The notes: generated by a model from the letters alone, not told the origin. A DNA stretch of 64,000 nt from Eustoma russellianum (GCA_036186865.1 AP025040.1:33577077-33641076); one strand, 5' to 3'; positions 22,323-35,652 are shown, numbered from the stretch's first letter. Translations and numbers: made by a program.

Positions 22323-25300
22323 ATACCCTAATATGGAACATAAGAGGCATGCGTGCCTCCATGCCTAGATTGCATCATTTGATACGTGATCATCAATTAA
22401 ATTTGTTAGCTTTGATTGAACCGAAACATGCAGCTTCTAGTATTTCTCGTTTTGCTTTGGATCTTGGCTTTTCGCATCATTATTCTTCGACTTCAGAACA
22501 CATATGGTTTTTTTGGCGTGACTCAGAATTCAGTATGTTGACAACGCAGGATCAGGATCAAATCGTTCATTTTATGCTACTGTATCGTCTGCTTCAGCTC
22601 ACCTTTGTTTATCGGTGGTCTGTGCCAAGCACAGCCCACTTTTGCGTCGCCCATTGTGGCAATCTATATGTGATTTTTCTGCGACATCTAATTTACCATG
22701 GATGATTGGCAGAGATTTAATACATTCCGTACTCTTGATGATCATGATGGACGCTCCAACCCCTCACTCACTATATTACAAGATTTTAATGACTGCATTG
22801 AAACTTGCTCTCTAATGGCTCCGCCTTTTACTGGATCACGGTATACATGGGTTGATGGGAGAGGACTTGGACGAGTTCGCAGGAGATTGGATTGGTTATT
22901 CCTTAATTCATCCTTTCAAGATGTGTTTAACGACATGCAGCTCCAACATTTACTGCGAGTTACATCGGATCATACTCCTTTATTGTTTATCTGTCGCATC
23001 AATCCGGTTGAGGGCCGTAGATCTTTCCGTTTCCTGGACTCTTGGTTGTTACATCCAGACATTCACACTTATGTACAGAATGCCTGGACATCTTATCCCA
23101 CCACAGGAGGTATGTATGGTTTCTACTCGAAGCTGTTTCGTCTAAAAAAGACATTCAAAGGTGGAACAAAGATATTTTCGGTAATTTATTCTCAAATGTT
23201 AAGCACGGTGAGGAAAATCTTACTCGAGCTCAGTCTAGTTGGGAGGCTGCACCCAATGAAGCCACTCGTGAAGAATACCATCGCGCTAAAGCAGTATATC
23301 TCAATGCTGCTAATTATGAGTTACATTTCTGAAAACAAAAAGCCCGTGTTCGGTGGCTAAAAGAAGGAGATGCCAACACGCATTATTTTCATTCGATAGT
23401 CAAAGGGCCAAGAACACAATTGCGCATACAACAAATACGCGCCACTACTGGAGAACAATGTACTACACCTACAGCAATTATGGCGGAGGTCGTTAATTTC
23501 TACACCTCTCTATTTGCTCGGGAGGAAGCGAATAATTTTGATGCAATTCTAAGACATATACCGTGGCTCGTCTCAGGGACGGATAATCAATTGCTTAGAT
23601 AGCTGCCTTCGCCGGAAGAGGTCAAAACGGCAGTTTGGCACCTAGACCCTCAAAGCGCAGCTGGACCAGATGGTTTCAATGGTAAGTTTTATCGCTCATG
23701 CTGGACAACTATTCATGCGGATGTGGTAAAAGCAGTACAGGAGTTTTTCCTTGGCATACTGCAGCCTACTGTAATGGCTAGTGCTTTAATTACTTTGATC
23801 CCGAAGAAAACATCCTCTTCTACATTCAGTGATTTTCGCCCCATATGCCTCACTAATTTTCTAAGTAAAGTCTGTATGCGGATCATTGCAACACGCTTGA
23901 ATAAACTGCTTCCTAAATTAATATCTCCAGTGCAGACAGAATTCTTACCATGCTATGATATCTCCACGCAAGTTTTACTAGCATGGGAGATGATACACAT
24001 GCTAGATAAGGGAGGTTCTCAATTATTTTAAAATTAGATATGATGAAGGCATTTGATAGAGTCAGCTGGGAATATCTGGATTTACTATTACAGCGTTTGG
24101 CTTTTCTGGATTTTTCATTCGCATTATTATCAATCATCTGCGAGCTACCACACTAGCAATCTTAATCAATGGTCAGCCATCTCCACATTTTGGCCCTATC
24201 GTGGAGTTAAACAAGATGACCCACTATCCCCCTTGCTCTTTATTCTAGCTTATGAGGGTTTCAGTAGGGGCTTGAAGGCTTTTGTCGCTTCTGGTGCGTT
24301 ACAGCCCTTCCGTCTAGGTAGGGTACCTTTTTCTATTACACATTTGGCCTATGTAGATGATCTCTTAGTTTTTTACGAGGCACGCAGCGAAATTTAAGAA
24401 GGTTCCATGAGTTCTTAACTCATTATGAAACAGCCTTGGGACAGAAAGTAAATTATAAAAAAAGCAGTTTTATTCCATCTGCAAACGTATCACTGAGAAA
24501 GCGATGTGGTTTTGAGGCTTTGCTTGGCATGCACAGTACTTGCTTGCCTTTTCGATATCTAGGCTCTTATTTGCACAAGGATATCAGCCGTGCAAGGTAT
24601 TGTGGTTCATTATTGCAGCATATTGATGACCGTCTACAGGGCTGGCACTCTCGGTTGTTATCTTCTGCAGGTCGCCTCGTTTTGCTTCGTTCAGTACTAT
24701 CATCTCTCCCGTTACATATTCTTGCCGCTGGTGGATTGACCAAGTCAGTTATAAAAATTATTGTTAGAAAAATGGCTACATTTTATTGGAGACGTCGTCA
24801 TCATTGGGTTGCTTGGGCTTCTATAACCACACCTCGTGAGGAAGGGGGTTTGGGCCTTCGAGATCTCAGCACATTGCAACAGGCTTATCACTGTCGTATT
24901 TGGTGGTCCTATCAGCAGAACAACACTCTATGGAGTCAGTACATGCACATAAAATATGGTGGACGCCAAGATTATCTCCCTAGGTTGCTTGACTCACCAG
25001 TTTGGAAGCTTATTTGTAGAATTCATTCTATCTGCCATACTCAGACTGAAGGCCAGGGATCATTTCTCGGCTGCAAACCTTCGCCCTCAAGGGAATTTAC
25101 ATTACGTTCGGCCTACGATATTTGTCGCACACATCCAACCCAACTCTCGGCTAATTTTATTTGGTACAAGCGCCACTCGCCAGTCATTCAGTTATTCTTA
25201 TGGCGGTTATTTCATTCTGCCTTGCCATTTGAGGACTACATTGGTAAGTATATTTCATCACGCCCAACACAATGTCCATTTTGTAAGCAAGCATCGGCTA

Positions 25301-26167
25301 CGGTGGATCATGTATTTATGCTCTGTGATGGCATTCGTCCGTTATGGAATTTCTTTGCAAATGAGTTACATTGTCCTCCGCCTTCATCGCTACGTCTTCG
25401 ACAATTCTTACTATCTTGGTGGTACCGTTCTACGTTTACGTCCCTCTTTGGTGTTTTAAAAATCATCGTCCCAGCAATTATTTTATAGCATCTGGCGCGC
25501 ATACACCTCATTAGTATATGAGGAGCAGCCCACTTTTGTTATGACTTCTCTTCGGGCCTCAGTTCATTATGACATTGTCATGTGAAGCAAAACAATAGAC
25601 GGCACGAAACTAGCTGCAACTTTGATGCCACAGCTTACGTGGTTTCCTAAGCTACATTCTCCCCGGCCTCAGTTAGTACGTTGGCACACACCGCCTTCAG
25701 GGCGTTTGAAGTTAAATGTTGACGCAGCAGTTGGCAGGCATTACGCAGCAGGTGGGGCCATATTACGCGACCATGCTGGTTGCTGTGTGGGGGCAATTTC
25801 TTTTCGCTTGCCACCAAACACTCCTTTCACTGCAGAAATACAGGCTGCAGTCTTCGGATTATTGTACTTTCTTCCACTGTATCGCTCAATCGTTCTAGAG
25901 ACGGATTGTTTGCAGCTTATATCACGTCTCTCGCAGCCATGCCTGGTTCACAGAAATTACTATCTTCGCTTGCTACATACATTAACACACCTTTATCGAC
26001 TGGACTTTCTGCATATTTACAGGGAGGCCAATATGGCTGCCCATTATCTGGCTCAACATGCAATGTTGAACCCTCGCACGTAATATTACACTTCTCACTC
26101 ACTACCTCCTTTAGTGCGTGCCTCCATTTCGCTAGATCTCTCCACATCTCATTTGCATGTTCATTAA
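22319..26167 (+). pseudogene. LINE4 ORF2 (EN-RT-zf-RVT-RNase H), frameshifted
   Basis: This is the LINE endonuclease/RT. EN is about 22319-23010 (WNIRGM, LIEPKH, TSDHTPLLF). TGG has become TGA at 23330-23332 in the W of the conserved FWKQKARVRWLKEGDANT stretch. RT is about 23640-24560, with the active site YVDD at 24350-24361 (Ala to Val, a common allowed variant). A 350-codon open stretch (24436-25488) holds the thumb and the finger TQCPFCKQASATVDHVF (near 25268-25320). RNase H is about 25690-26070, with D in LKLNVDAAVG, E in TAEIQAAV and D in ETDCLQLI. Frameshifts lie near 22590-22690, 23130, 24090, 24370, 25488 and 25600. It ends HLHVH-stop at 26165-26167. Confidence 0.88.
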
Positions 26168-26999
26168 TCAAGTCTTCCAAATGGATTGGCACACATTTCA
26201 TTCTTCTGCCTATATCCTGCAGGATGCAGGCAGACTTGGTATGCTTTGTATTCCATTGGTGATACAGTTGTTATTGTGCTCCATTACCACTTTTAATGTT
26301 GTTTTATTACTCACATGTACATGGATTGGATGCTTCCTCTGGATGGCCTACATGTATGCTGCGGCTGAGACGACCTGGTCCCTTCGCTCTTCACAGCTGT
26401 TTTTGGCGATGACTCATGATTGCGGATTACTCGGCTATACACCCTGGTCGTTGTCTGTGTTTTCCAACACAGGCAACACTGGTGCGTTTTCTATTAATAT
26501 GCTATTTATTCATCATGCGCCATTCCCATTTATTGTTACATATGAATCTCTTAGCCTCACATCTGTGTTTCTTTTGTTATGGTGGACTTTCCTACAAAAA
26601 TTATTTACGAGGGCGACATCGCTAAGCTTCAAGCGGAAACAGGGCGAACTCTTGGATTTCTTTACCTCCAACCGTGGTCCTTCATCAACATCAAGTGCTC
26701 TTCCAAGCCAACGAGACAATATTGTTTTTACTATACATCAATTACTTCCAGGTATTTAAATTTCAATGGCTTCATTATCAAAGATAGCCGTATAAATATG
26801 TACGCTTTTCCCTTCGCTAAGTTTTTATCCACAAGGGTGGTTTTTCTTGGCAAGGTTTTAACGCGGCATATCATATACGACTGGAGATATACTATTCTTA
26901 GCTCTTTGTTTCACTTATTAACATACGATGACGCTTGTAATATGATTTTCCTCTGCCATAAGAGAGGTTTCTAATAAAATTTCCTTTCCATAAAAAAAA
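26168..26999 (+). other. LINE4 3' UTR with stem-loops
   Basis: The box TTCCAAATGGATTGG follows the stop. SL1 at 26205-26234 is TCTGCCTATATCC/GGATGCAGGCAGA with one mismatch and a TGCA loop, followed by CTT-GGTATGC. SL2 at 26450-26477 is GTTGTCTGTGTT/AACACAGGCAAC, 12 bp with a TTCC loop, followed by ACT-GGTGCG. The terminal hairpin at 26816-26851 is GCTAAG/CTTGGC (one G-T pair) around CCAC/GTGG. No open frame here looks real. Confidence 0.8.
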
Positions 27000-27013
27000 T
27001 ATATATATTCAGA

Positions 27014-29449
27014 ATTTTTTTAAAAAGGCAAAATACATATATATTCCAACGTACTACCGACACGTTATATATATTACGAACGTACGTCAACGTTACACCA
27101 CTACACTTACCTCATATTTATGAGTATACTCAGGTCTTATATCAAATGATATAAGCCATGGCGATGACAAAATTATTACGACACGTTACAAGGTTCTAAA
27201 CCAAAAATTGTCGTATGGGGTGACAACCGAAACTTTGCCAACGTGTCATGTACTTGCCATATATAGATGACCAGCCCCTACAATTCAAAAATGACCACAA
27301 ATTTCGTGTCTTACATGGTACACTAAGCCATAAAATCATTCCATGTTGGCACACGCAAATCACCTCAATTAATGCCAAATTGTGAAGATTCCAAATTCAT
27401 CTTTTAAGCACATGCGGCGCCACTTTAATCAGCCACTAGAGATGAATATTAAAGTTATTTTATGTATACTATGTGTAACATAATAAATATAACATGTGCA
27501 AAAAGTTGGAATATAATCGGAGAAAAATCGCGTAATCGACAAAAGTCGAAAATTTGCTTTTCTACGAACACGACACATGGAACGTTTTGGCAGGACATGT
27601 AACATGTATCTAGACACTTTTTACATATTCAATACATACTAAAGTGTTCTAGAATATTCAAATTGGGGCTGATTGGAATATACCATATGTGTATAATTAT
27701 TGTGCACTATTTTACAAAGCTTACAAAAATAAAATTCAGCAAATGGTCAATCCTACTTCACACACCTAATGCAGCCTTGGTGGAGTTTATGTGGAGCTTA
27801 GTTGGAATCTTAATTGGTGGAGAATCAGCCACACAAGGTTAGTGACATAATGGAGGAAGCTACATAAGGTAATGTTTTAAACTTTGTTACAAATGTAACA
27901 CATGCTGAAAATTCAGCATGTGTGAATTGATGTGGCCAAATTTTTGTTTCTTAATTGTGATAAATTTGTTTCTCAATATTCAAGAGATTGATGTGTAGTA
28001 ATATGGCAACAGTTCAAATTCTTTAGATGATTTAGCACATGATGAAAATTTTAGCATGAGAGACTATGTGAGTGGCGATTTTATGGTCTTTATGATGACC
28101 AATTTGATTCCCAAATTAGTAGATATTGACTGACTGCTATTTGGAAATGATTTTACTACTATTTTGGCACATGTTTTAGATGATATTCTCAGATTTTTAC
28201 AGTCATCAAGTGATGAGAAATCTCATCCAATCAAGGAGTGCCAAGTAAGCAAGGCCAAGACAATCATCCAATCAAGTTGTGCCAAGTAAGCAAGTTGATG
28301 TCACATCTATGCAATGCATTCTTCCAAGGACTTAAAAGAGAATTCTCAAGATGGGATGATGCCCTAATGGGGGCGGCCAACTTCAAATAAAAAGAGAAGA
28401 AGAGCAAACAAATGCAAGACAAGTCTTACAATCTCCAAAGTGCAAAAAGACTCTCTACTCTCTTCTTCAACATTTATTTCTTCTCCTTCTCTCTCTCAAG
28501 ACTATTGTATCTATATTCAAACATATTGTATAGGATTTATTCAAACAATCATACACGCTCATTGTTGTAAAGGTTGATCAAGGTGTGATCAATCCTTCAT
28601 TCGTTCGGTGGTTGTGTTCGTGAAAGGTGTGATTGCTTGTATCATTTGTAAAGAGTTGGAGTTGGTGTGTAACTCCAGCAACCCTTGTGGTAAGGTGTTA
28701 TTGTTTTTAGTGATAACCGAAGAAGGTGTCCTAGAAGACTGGAGTAGGTTGATTTAACCGAACTAGTATAAAATTCCTTGTGTTCTTTACTTTACTGCAC
28801 AGTAGTTTCAGTTTCAAGCATTCTGCATCTATTTTGTCGCAATCTTAAAAAGAAAACGAATTTCAAAAATTATAACATTTTCTAGAAACATAGCCACACC
28901 TCTTAAGGTTCATTTGGCACAAGTTTTAACCCATTTGGATAAGTATAAGTCAATCAAACGTTAATAGTTCTGAGACTAGTGCAATCTGATTTTCAAACTT
29001 GTAAAGGTTGAGAACTTGAACGTATTTGACATACTTCCCAAAAGAATTTTTCAAAACTGTTTCAACCCATTTCAATAAATATAGTAAGGGTTTTGTCTTT
29101 AAAGTTTCAAATCATTTGGAGTTACGGATTAATCGGAAAAATTTTCAAATCAGACCACTGTTTCTGGCAGATATACGCAATCTTACCACAAACAATTTTT
29201 CAAAAGGTTAGAGGTTGAATTTTGATCTGAAATTTTTAGGGGATACTCAAAACATCTGAGAGTAGAATCTCTCCAAATTTCAGAATTTTTGAAGATCTGT
29301 AACCTAGTTTTTCAAATGTTTCAAATCAGGATCTGAAAACAGAAATTGTTTTCAGAAGTTGGGTTTTTGGGTTAAAATATTTTAAAAAACAAAATTTTCC
29401 GCACCCTCTATTCAACCTCCCCTTCTAGTGGTGCCTTAAAAGTCCTATA
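27014..29449 (+). repeat. Inner Sirevirus 3' LTR, second segment
   Basis: This resumes after LINE4 and runs to GTCCTATA at 29449. It is near-identical to 15936-18323, and the palindrome CACATGCTGAA/TTCAGCATGTG recurs near 27900. No gene is seen in these 2.4 kb. Confidence 0.85.
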
Positions 29450-29454
29450 TTTGT

Positions 29455-30364
29455 TTTTTCCGATCATGTATATGATAGTGACACTGAATAAGACAACGAA
29501 GATCTAATATTATTGGCTAAATGTTTGAGAAAATGTATAAGAAAGTCATTAAAGAATAAACCTATGACTGTTTCAACTAAGAGAAAGAAAAATAAAATAA
29601 CGATAAAGAAGTAAAGTGCTATGAATGTGGAAAACTTTGACATCATATATGACTGCTCGAACAAAGACAACAGACAAACAAAACCCATGACGAGGATTGG
29701 ACCAAAATAGACCCGTCTCAGAACCTAAACAAGGAATACAAGAATAGCTCTCAAGGCCTCCACTTGGAACGACTTATCTGATTCTGATACTGATGAAACC
29801 GAAGAAGAAACGACACAAGTATGCTTTGCATCCAAAGTATCAAACGAGGTAGGTTCTGACTCTGCCTCTGATTCCGAACCCTCTTATGATGATTTATTTA
29901 GTCAATATCTTTAATTACACACATTCACAAAGACTTTTGCAAAATAAAAGAAACGGTTAATTGAAGACAAGAAGTTGTTAGAATCTTCTAACACGAACCT
30001 TGTATCTTAATTAAATGATTTCAAAAGAAGTGTCATCTTGCACGATTGATACATTACAATCAGAGATTTCATCATTAACATTCGAAAATAATGAGATGAA
30101 AGCCCAGATTTGAAATTTGAGATGAAGAAACGCGGATGTAGAAAAAATGGTAAAACCAGTTCGATAAGGGTACGAGCATGCTAGATCGTCTCATTTCCTC
30201 CCAAAAACATGAAAGTGATAAGACCGGATTAGGATACGTTGAAGATATTAAAGTACAAAAGAAGTTGAAAAATTTTATTTTATCTTCGTCTAAGAAACCG
30301 CATGCATTTAAGACAACTATATAGACTAAGAAGATGTCTAGTGCACCACCCATCATATCTCATT
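29455..30364 (+). pseudogene. Outer Sirevirus gag, continuation after the inner element
   Basis: This picks up at ATGATAGTGACACTGA (near 29470), aligned with 19133 of the inner gag. It includes a knuckle remnant (TGCTATGAATGTGGAAAACTT, near 29620), the acidic stretch near 29770-29900 and the coiled, charged region to 30360, all with stops and shifts in each frame. It is cut at 30364-30369 by the gypsy insertion and resumes at 45594. Confidence 0.78.
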
Positions 30365-30369
30365 GTACT

Positions 30370-31101
30370 TGTTACGACCCGCAATTCCGGGCTAGTAGAA
30401 AATGAAATAAAATAATGAAAATAGAACACAAATATGATGTCGATAAAAATTCGGTGGAATTTAAATTTTTATTTAGAATTAATAAAGACATCGACATTAA
30501 ATATCGGGCTTAGAAACGTTCGAAAAAATAACCGGAAGATAAGCTAACGGATATAAAAAGACTGGACGAGACTAGCTAGTGAACGCATCGAACATACAAT
30601 GCATTTAAATAAGTTAGTTGGTAGCAACATAATTATTCTCTCTCCAAGAAATTCTCAAGTCTTCATCTCTTACAATTCAAAACCCACTCATCTTCTCCTC
30701 TTAACCCCATTTTCGGCTAGAGTAAGGAAGTAATCAACTAATCTTCTTCCATTTATCCATACTATAGTTGTTCACTAACTCTCTATTTATTTTGGGTAAA
30801 AACCGTGAATCACTTATTCAAAGGAGGAGGAGTTTTCTTCCAATTCAAGTGAAGAACCTCCACTTTAAAATGTAAGAAAAGTTGTAAAGACAAGTACTCT
30901 TCCTAGATCCTTCATGGGGTTTTCAAAGATCTATATAGATACGGTATACATATACATATGGGTGTATATATATGTGTGGGTATAGTTGCGGTAATAATGT
31001 TTTGTTTTGGAAAAATAGAGATACATATATATGTTACATACGTTAGATATATAAAACCATACAAGAAATATATCTATATTATATAATGTACCTATACGTA
31101 T
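30370..31101 (+). repeat. Gypsy 5' LTR, first segment
   Basis: It matches 41804-43520 with two deletions: at about 30630 (the copy lacks what is 42065-42660) and about 30740 (lacks about 42775-43005). It ends at GTACCTATACGTAT, where the solo LTR inserted. Confidence 0.8.
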
Positions 31102-34100
31102 TGTTGTACCCAATGAAAATCGTACTGTACTTGAGACTCGCATGAAGTGGCGTAATAAAATGTTAGTTCTCGCAAGTGCATGTTATTATGCTTTATTACT
31201 TCTTCATTAATTAAATTTCCTTAAAGTAAATACTATAAGAAATACTATAATACTCCAAGTATGTCTAATGAAACATGTGAAATGAAAATTTTGCCCTCCC
31301 AAGATTTTAGATAATTTTGGCCATAAGGGTCTTGAGGGACTCTAGGATATTCTTCCTCTTACAAGACAACTAGCTTTTAATGGCCTTCTTAAAAGTAAGC
31401 ATAAAATCTTACACATGGAATTAAGTATCCCTCTAAATGTGTCTCAAGAGTTTAAGAAAAAAGTTTCCCTCCTTTTTCCTTTAAGGCCGCCGGGTATTGC
31501 CATGATAAGACATCCATGAGATCACTTTTAATTAAAATGCTCCAACTAATTACTTTAATTGTCTCTCAAAGAAATTCTAAAAAGGTCTCATACATGTAGT
31601 AAATTATGAGGTTGTTCCAAGATTGAAGAATTCTTCCCTAGTAACCGTTCGATGCAAGCAACGGGAGATTAATGGGATCACCCTTACCATCAACACCTCA
31701 ACTGATAACTTTAGTGACCTTTTTACCATAAATTATCCTCAAAAGAAACTAAAGAGTAAAGAGGCTACTAAAAAGTAAATAAAAGCACTACCCCAAGGCC
31801 CTAACCGCCGGGTATTACACCCATGGTTAAGCCATGGGAACTTTATCAACAACCTTAGTCACTTTTTCTTAAACCAACCCTGAAAGTAGCTCAAGGAGTA
31901 AATGGTGCAAGACACCAAGATGCTTCCTACACATGGAGAATTTTCTACACTTTTTGGTCAAGAGACCGCTGCCTCCTTCCTCTTGGTAATCCATGAGATT
32001 CCCTTAGCATGCCCTCAAAAACAACAAGTGGTCAAGAAGGTTCAAAAAACCAGATACCCCCATGAACATGTCTTATATACATGCTAGCATTTTTCTCTCC
32101 TTTTCTCCTTGAAAAACACCACCCTTTCCCTTGTAGTGTTCTATGAGATTGTCTTGCATGCCATCAAAAGCCACAATTAGACAAAAGGGGTTCAAAACAC
32201 TAAGATACCCCCAACCCCTTGGAGAATTCGGCCACCATAGGGTCTAGGAAACTCTAGAGCTCTCCTTAGTTTTAACATTTTTATTTAAGTCTTAAGAAGA
32301 TAAAAACATGAGAAGAGTAGTCAAAGAGGGCTCAAGACACTAAGAAATCCCCCATAAGCATGCTCCACACACATGATAGCATCTTTCTTCCCTTTTCTTC
32401 TTGGAGACCGTCGCCCTTCCCTTTTGTGGATTCCATGGAGTTTTCTTTTGACTACACTAGACTTCTTATTTCTTCCAAGAGTCTCCTCAAGAATTCCCTC
32501 CAAGCAAATTCCTTAAGGGTCTCTTTTGCATACTTAGGCTATCCTCCATCCCTTCAAACGGCTAGCTTGGGTTGTAGAGATTCAAGACTATCTTTAAGCT
32601 CCAAGGACCTCTAGGTAAGTTGCATGTTGACTTTCCAAGTGAATCCATATATCAAATGATAAGCTCACAAGATACCCCTCTTTTCTTGCCAAAAACCGTG
32701 ACCTTCAATGGTCACTAGGTGGAGATTTTTCAAAGTACTAAGAGAAGCTAACATCTTGGTGGGTTGAATCCATTCCAATCCCCATTCAAGATTCATTTTG
32801 GTAAGGGAATCATAGCCTCATTCTAGTTGCTTCTCATTTAAAAATAGTAGCTAATGTTCATCCCTCTCCCCTCCCCAAAAACCGTGTGCCATTAGTGAAG
32901 TTGGAGGAAGACTTCACTCCATTTCAACCAAGGCTCAAGCTAAGGAAAGTTTCTAGCTTAAAGAGGCAAGTATACTCTAAGAAATCTAGAGTTATTTGTG
33001 AAGTGTATGCTTGAATGACTAGTCATTCTAGGATATGAATCTTAGTTGAAGACTCTAAGTGCTAAACATGAGAAATTAGTGGTTTCATAAGAGAAAGTGT
33101 TTGCATGTGGGTGATTCTCTCTATGGATGTGTTGCATGCCTAATGCAAATATGGTATGAGACATTTTTCTCTCATTAGGGGACGGTTTTTAAGGGCAAAT
33201 GGATAATGAACTAATTCTTGTGAAGAATAGACCTTATGAAGCACAAGATGTATGAAAATGGCATGATTGAACGATCTACTACATGGATATGTTTGTGCTC
33301 AAACTTGAATATGACATGTGACCAACTATGCACAACATACGGACTGTGTGGTGACTATTTGATTAATGAAATTAGTCTTGTTGAAAATAGACTTTATGAG
33401 GGGTGAAATGGGTGAAAATGGCGTGTGTACTATGTGAAAAATGGCAAGGCTTTTTCGTGATTTGTGTGTGGCTTAAAGACCATTATAAAACTTGAAATGA
33501 TTATGTTAAAATAGATATTAGTGGTTTGTAAGTCATTTTAGAGGAATAATGCTAGTTGGTAAGCATTTGACAAGAAAAAGTGATAAAAGGTAAAACTACT
33601 GGAGCTAGACAATTTTAATGGTGTGTTGTATGACCTGAAGATGAACCTTAGGAACGTGCAATTTAGCTAAATTTAGTAGGATGCTAGATTTGTTTTTTAT
33701 TAAATCTGTGAGTTGGAATTTTGTATAAGGACTTATGGTTTATCCTATATGGAATTTTTGGTGACAACTGGTCACCACATATTCTGCATGTACCCAGTTT
33801 TGGAAAAATAATTAAATGACCCCTCTAAACCTATTGTATTGCCCTGAAATTTTTATGGTAATTTTCTAAGACATAGACGAACCTGTCCATGTAAAGAAAT
33901 TAGCCTGAGACCACCGTTTTAAGGGTAACAACTGAATGGAAGTTAGTGACACAAATCTGGGAAACAAGACATCTTGATGGCATGTATGGTGAGGCTTAAA
34001 TCTTGTTTATTTGGACTTGTATGTGATGTTTGGGTATATGAATATGATTTCTTGGTGTGTTAACTATGTTTTCCAGGTGATGACCAAAATTAAATAAGAA

Positions 34101-35617
34101 TATGGCTTTGAAACTAAGGTAAGGACGGGGATTGCACTGTATTCAGCAGTACCCCTTTTCAGTAAACTAATGATTTGAGGGTTTTAATCACCTCGAAACG
34201 TTACGAAATTTTTATGGCATGTTGGTAAAACTCCATTATGCATATGTGTGGCATAAGTTTATGAAAATAGGCCCTTATTTGATAATTATGAAGCCGCATG
34301 AACAGAGTGTTAATGTTGGAATATTTTCCAGCTTAAGGGACAAGTCCGTATAGGTGTTATGTGGTGTATTTGGTCATGAATTGCATATTGCACGTCATGC
34401 ATTGCATTGTCCCCATTTACACGATTTATGAAACTGATTCTATGCCAAAGAAAATTAAGAAAAGCTCTTTGTGAAAGAAAGATATCAGTTTTGAAAAGAA
34501 AGAATCCTATTGGTACCATTGATTCCTGGCCAGCACAACCTGCTCCAGATCTGGGGTTAATTGATCTGATGATGATTATGACCGTGCAGGCCGGAGAGAA
34601 TAGACCTGATGATGATGATGATTTACGATCGTTCAGGCCCGTAGAGAATAGACCTTACGATGATGATTTACGACCGTTCAGGCCCGGAGAGAATTGACTG
34701 ATGATTATGATTATGGCCGTTCAGGCCCAGAGAGAACAGACCTGATGATGATGATTGATAGTATGACCGTTTTCGGATCCGAAAATAATAGATCCGAAGG
34801 GATCGATATGACCGCCTTAGATCTGGAGATAATAGATCTGAACACTGTATACTCCTCGTTTTACGACGATGATGTTTTGAAAGAAAGAAAGATCGAGTTA
34901 ATTTTCATCTTATCATATTGCATCACATTTGCATATTCATACACATTGCATTTAATCGCTAGTCGAATGCTAGATGTACTGTTACTTCGGTCATGATCCT
35001 ATATCTTTCCTTACCTAAGTTACGATCTTATTTTTTGTCACATAAGTTATGATCTTAATTCCTTTGCGGATGATGGATTGAAGGTCAGGTAAGTTGGGAA
35101 TCTAAATTCTTGGGATTTGGGTCTTGTGTATACTTTCCATTTAATTTTTGATTTTTTATGGTGTACTTGCTGGTTACTTTGTCACTCACCCTTTATTTTT
35201 CCCGGAGCCTGCAGGAAACGGGTTAGAGGGTTAGGGGGTAGGTAGTGGTTGGGGTTGGTTGGTAGAGTGGATTGACGAGAGCCTAGAGTTCCATACCATA
35301 GACGAGAGAGAGGATGGCAGGTTAAGGATTTTCATTATGATGGTTTATGTTTGATGGACTTATGTTGGAGCAAACATTTCGGATTTCTCTTTTATTTTTG
35401 CGGACATGGTTGTAGACATTATGTTGGATATTCATAATGTTTTGTTTAAAAGTTTTTATTCTGCCTAAGTTTTGCTTACCTGTTGATATGTAGGCATCAA
35501 AGTCCATAAAGTTTTGTTATGGACTTTGACATGTTATGCATTGACACCTGGTACTCTCTCCGTAGTGAAGTACGGCAGACGCACCGTATGCGGGCAAGCC
35601 GGGTACGAGGCGCTACA
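31102..35617 (+). mobile_element. Solo LTR of another gypsy-type family (4516 bp)
   Basis: It starts TGTTGTACCC, ends GGCGCTACA, and is flanked by CGTAT at 31097-31101 and 35618-35622. The empty site is seen in the 3' LTR copy near 43515. The GTACTCT...GCGCTACA terminus resembles the ends of the two other gypsy LTRs, so it is likely the same lineage but another family. No coding sequence is seen: many short stretches of CT-rich and AT-rich text, and a tandem repeat at 34560-34860. It is the product of LTR-LTR recombination that removed the interior. Confidence 0.85.
34560..34860 (+). repeat. Short degenerate tandem repeats in the solo LTR
   Basis: About five to six units of roughly 45-65 bp, each with GACCGTTCAGGCC(C)GGAGAGAATAGA followed by (GAT)n. 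The last two units have drifted to GATCCG/GATCTG forms. Open frames here come from the repeat, not from a gene. Confidence 0.75.
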
Positions 35618-35652
35618 CGTATGTCCTAACATATTTATATTACATATAGATG

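Larger units (their letters stand above)
20925..26999 (+). mobile_element. LINE4: near full-length L1-type LINE
   Basis: A 14-bp target duplication, TATATATATTCAGA, at 20911-20924 and 27000-27013 defines both ends. It has a short GC-rich 5' UTR, ORF1, ORF2, an 830-bp 3' UTR, AATAAA and an eight-A tail. It is clearly related to LINE3 but diverged. It landed on the right LTR at nearly the same LTR position where LINE3 hit the left LTR. Confidence 0.9.
4012..29449 (+). mobile_element. Inner Sirevirus-like Ty1/copia element, internally deleted, LINE-interrupted
   Basis: The 5' LTR is 4012-4393 plus 15936-18323; internal region 18324-20529; 3' LTR 20530-20924 plus 27014-29449. Without the LINEs each LTR is about 2.8 kb. 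The internal region is only 2.2 kb: gag and a short gag-to-pol stretch, then a jump to the polypurine region, with protease, integrase, RT and RNase H all absent. It lies inside the outer gag. The 5-bp flanks are TTTAC (4007-4011) and TTTGT (29450-29454), an imperfect target duplication that fits an old insertion. It could not have moved without a helper. Confidence 0.8.

Noticed and set aside
34407..34996. Two open frames of about 100 codons with MMM and DDDD runs
   Set aside because: Produced by the (GAT)n tandem repeat in the solo LTR.
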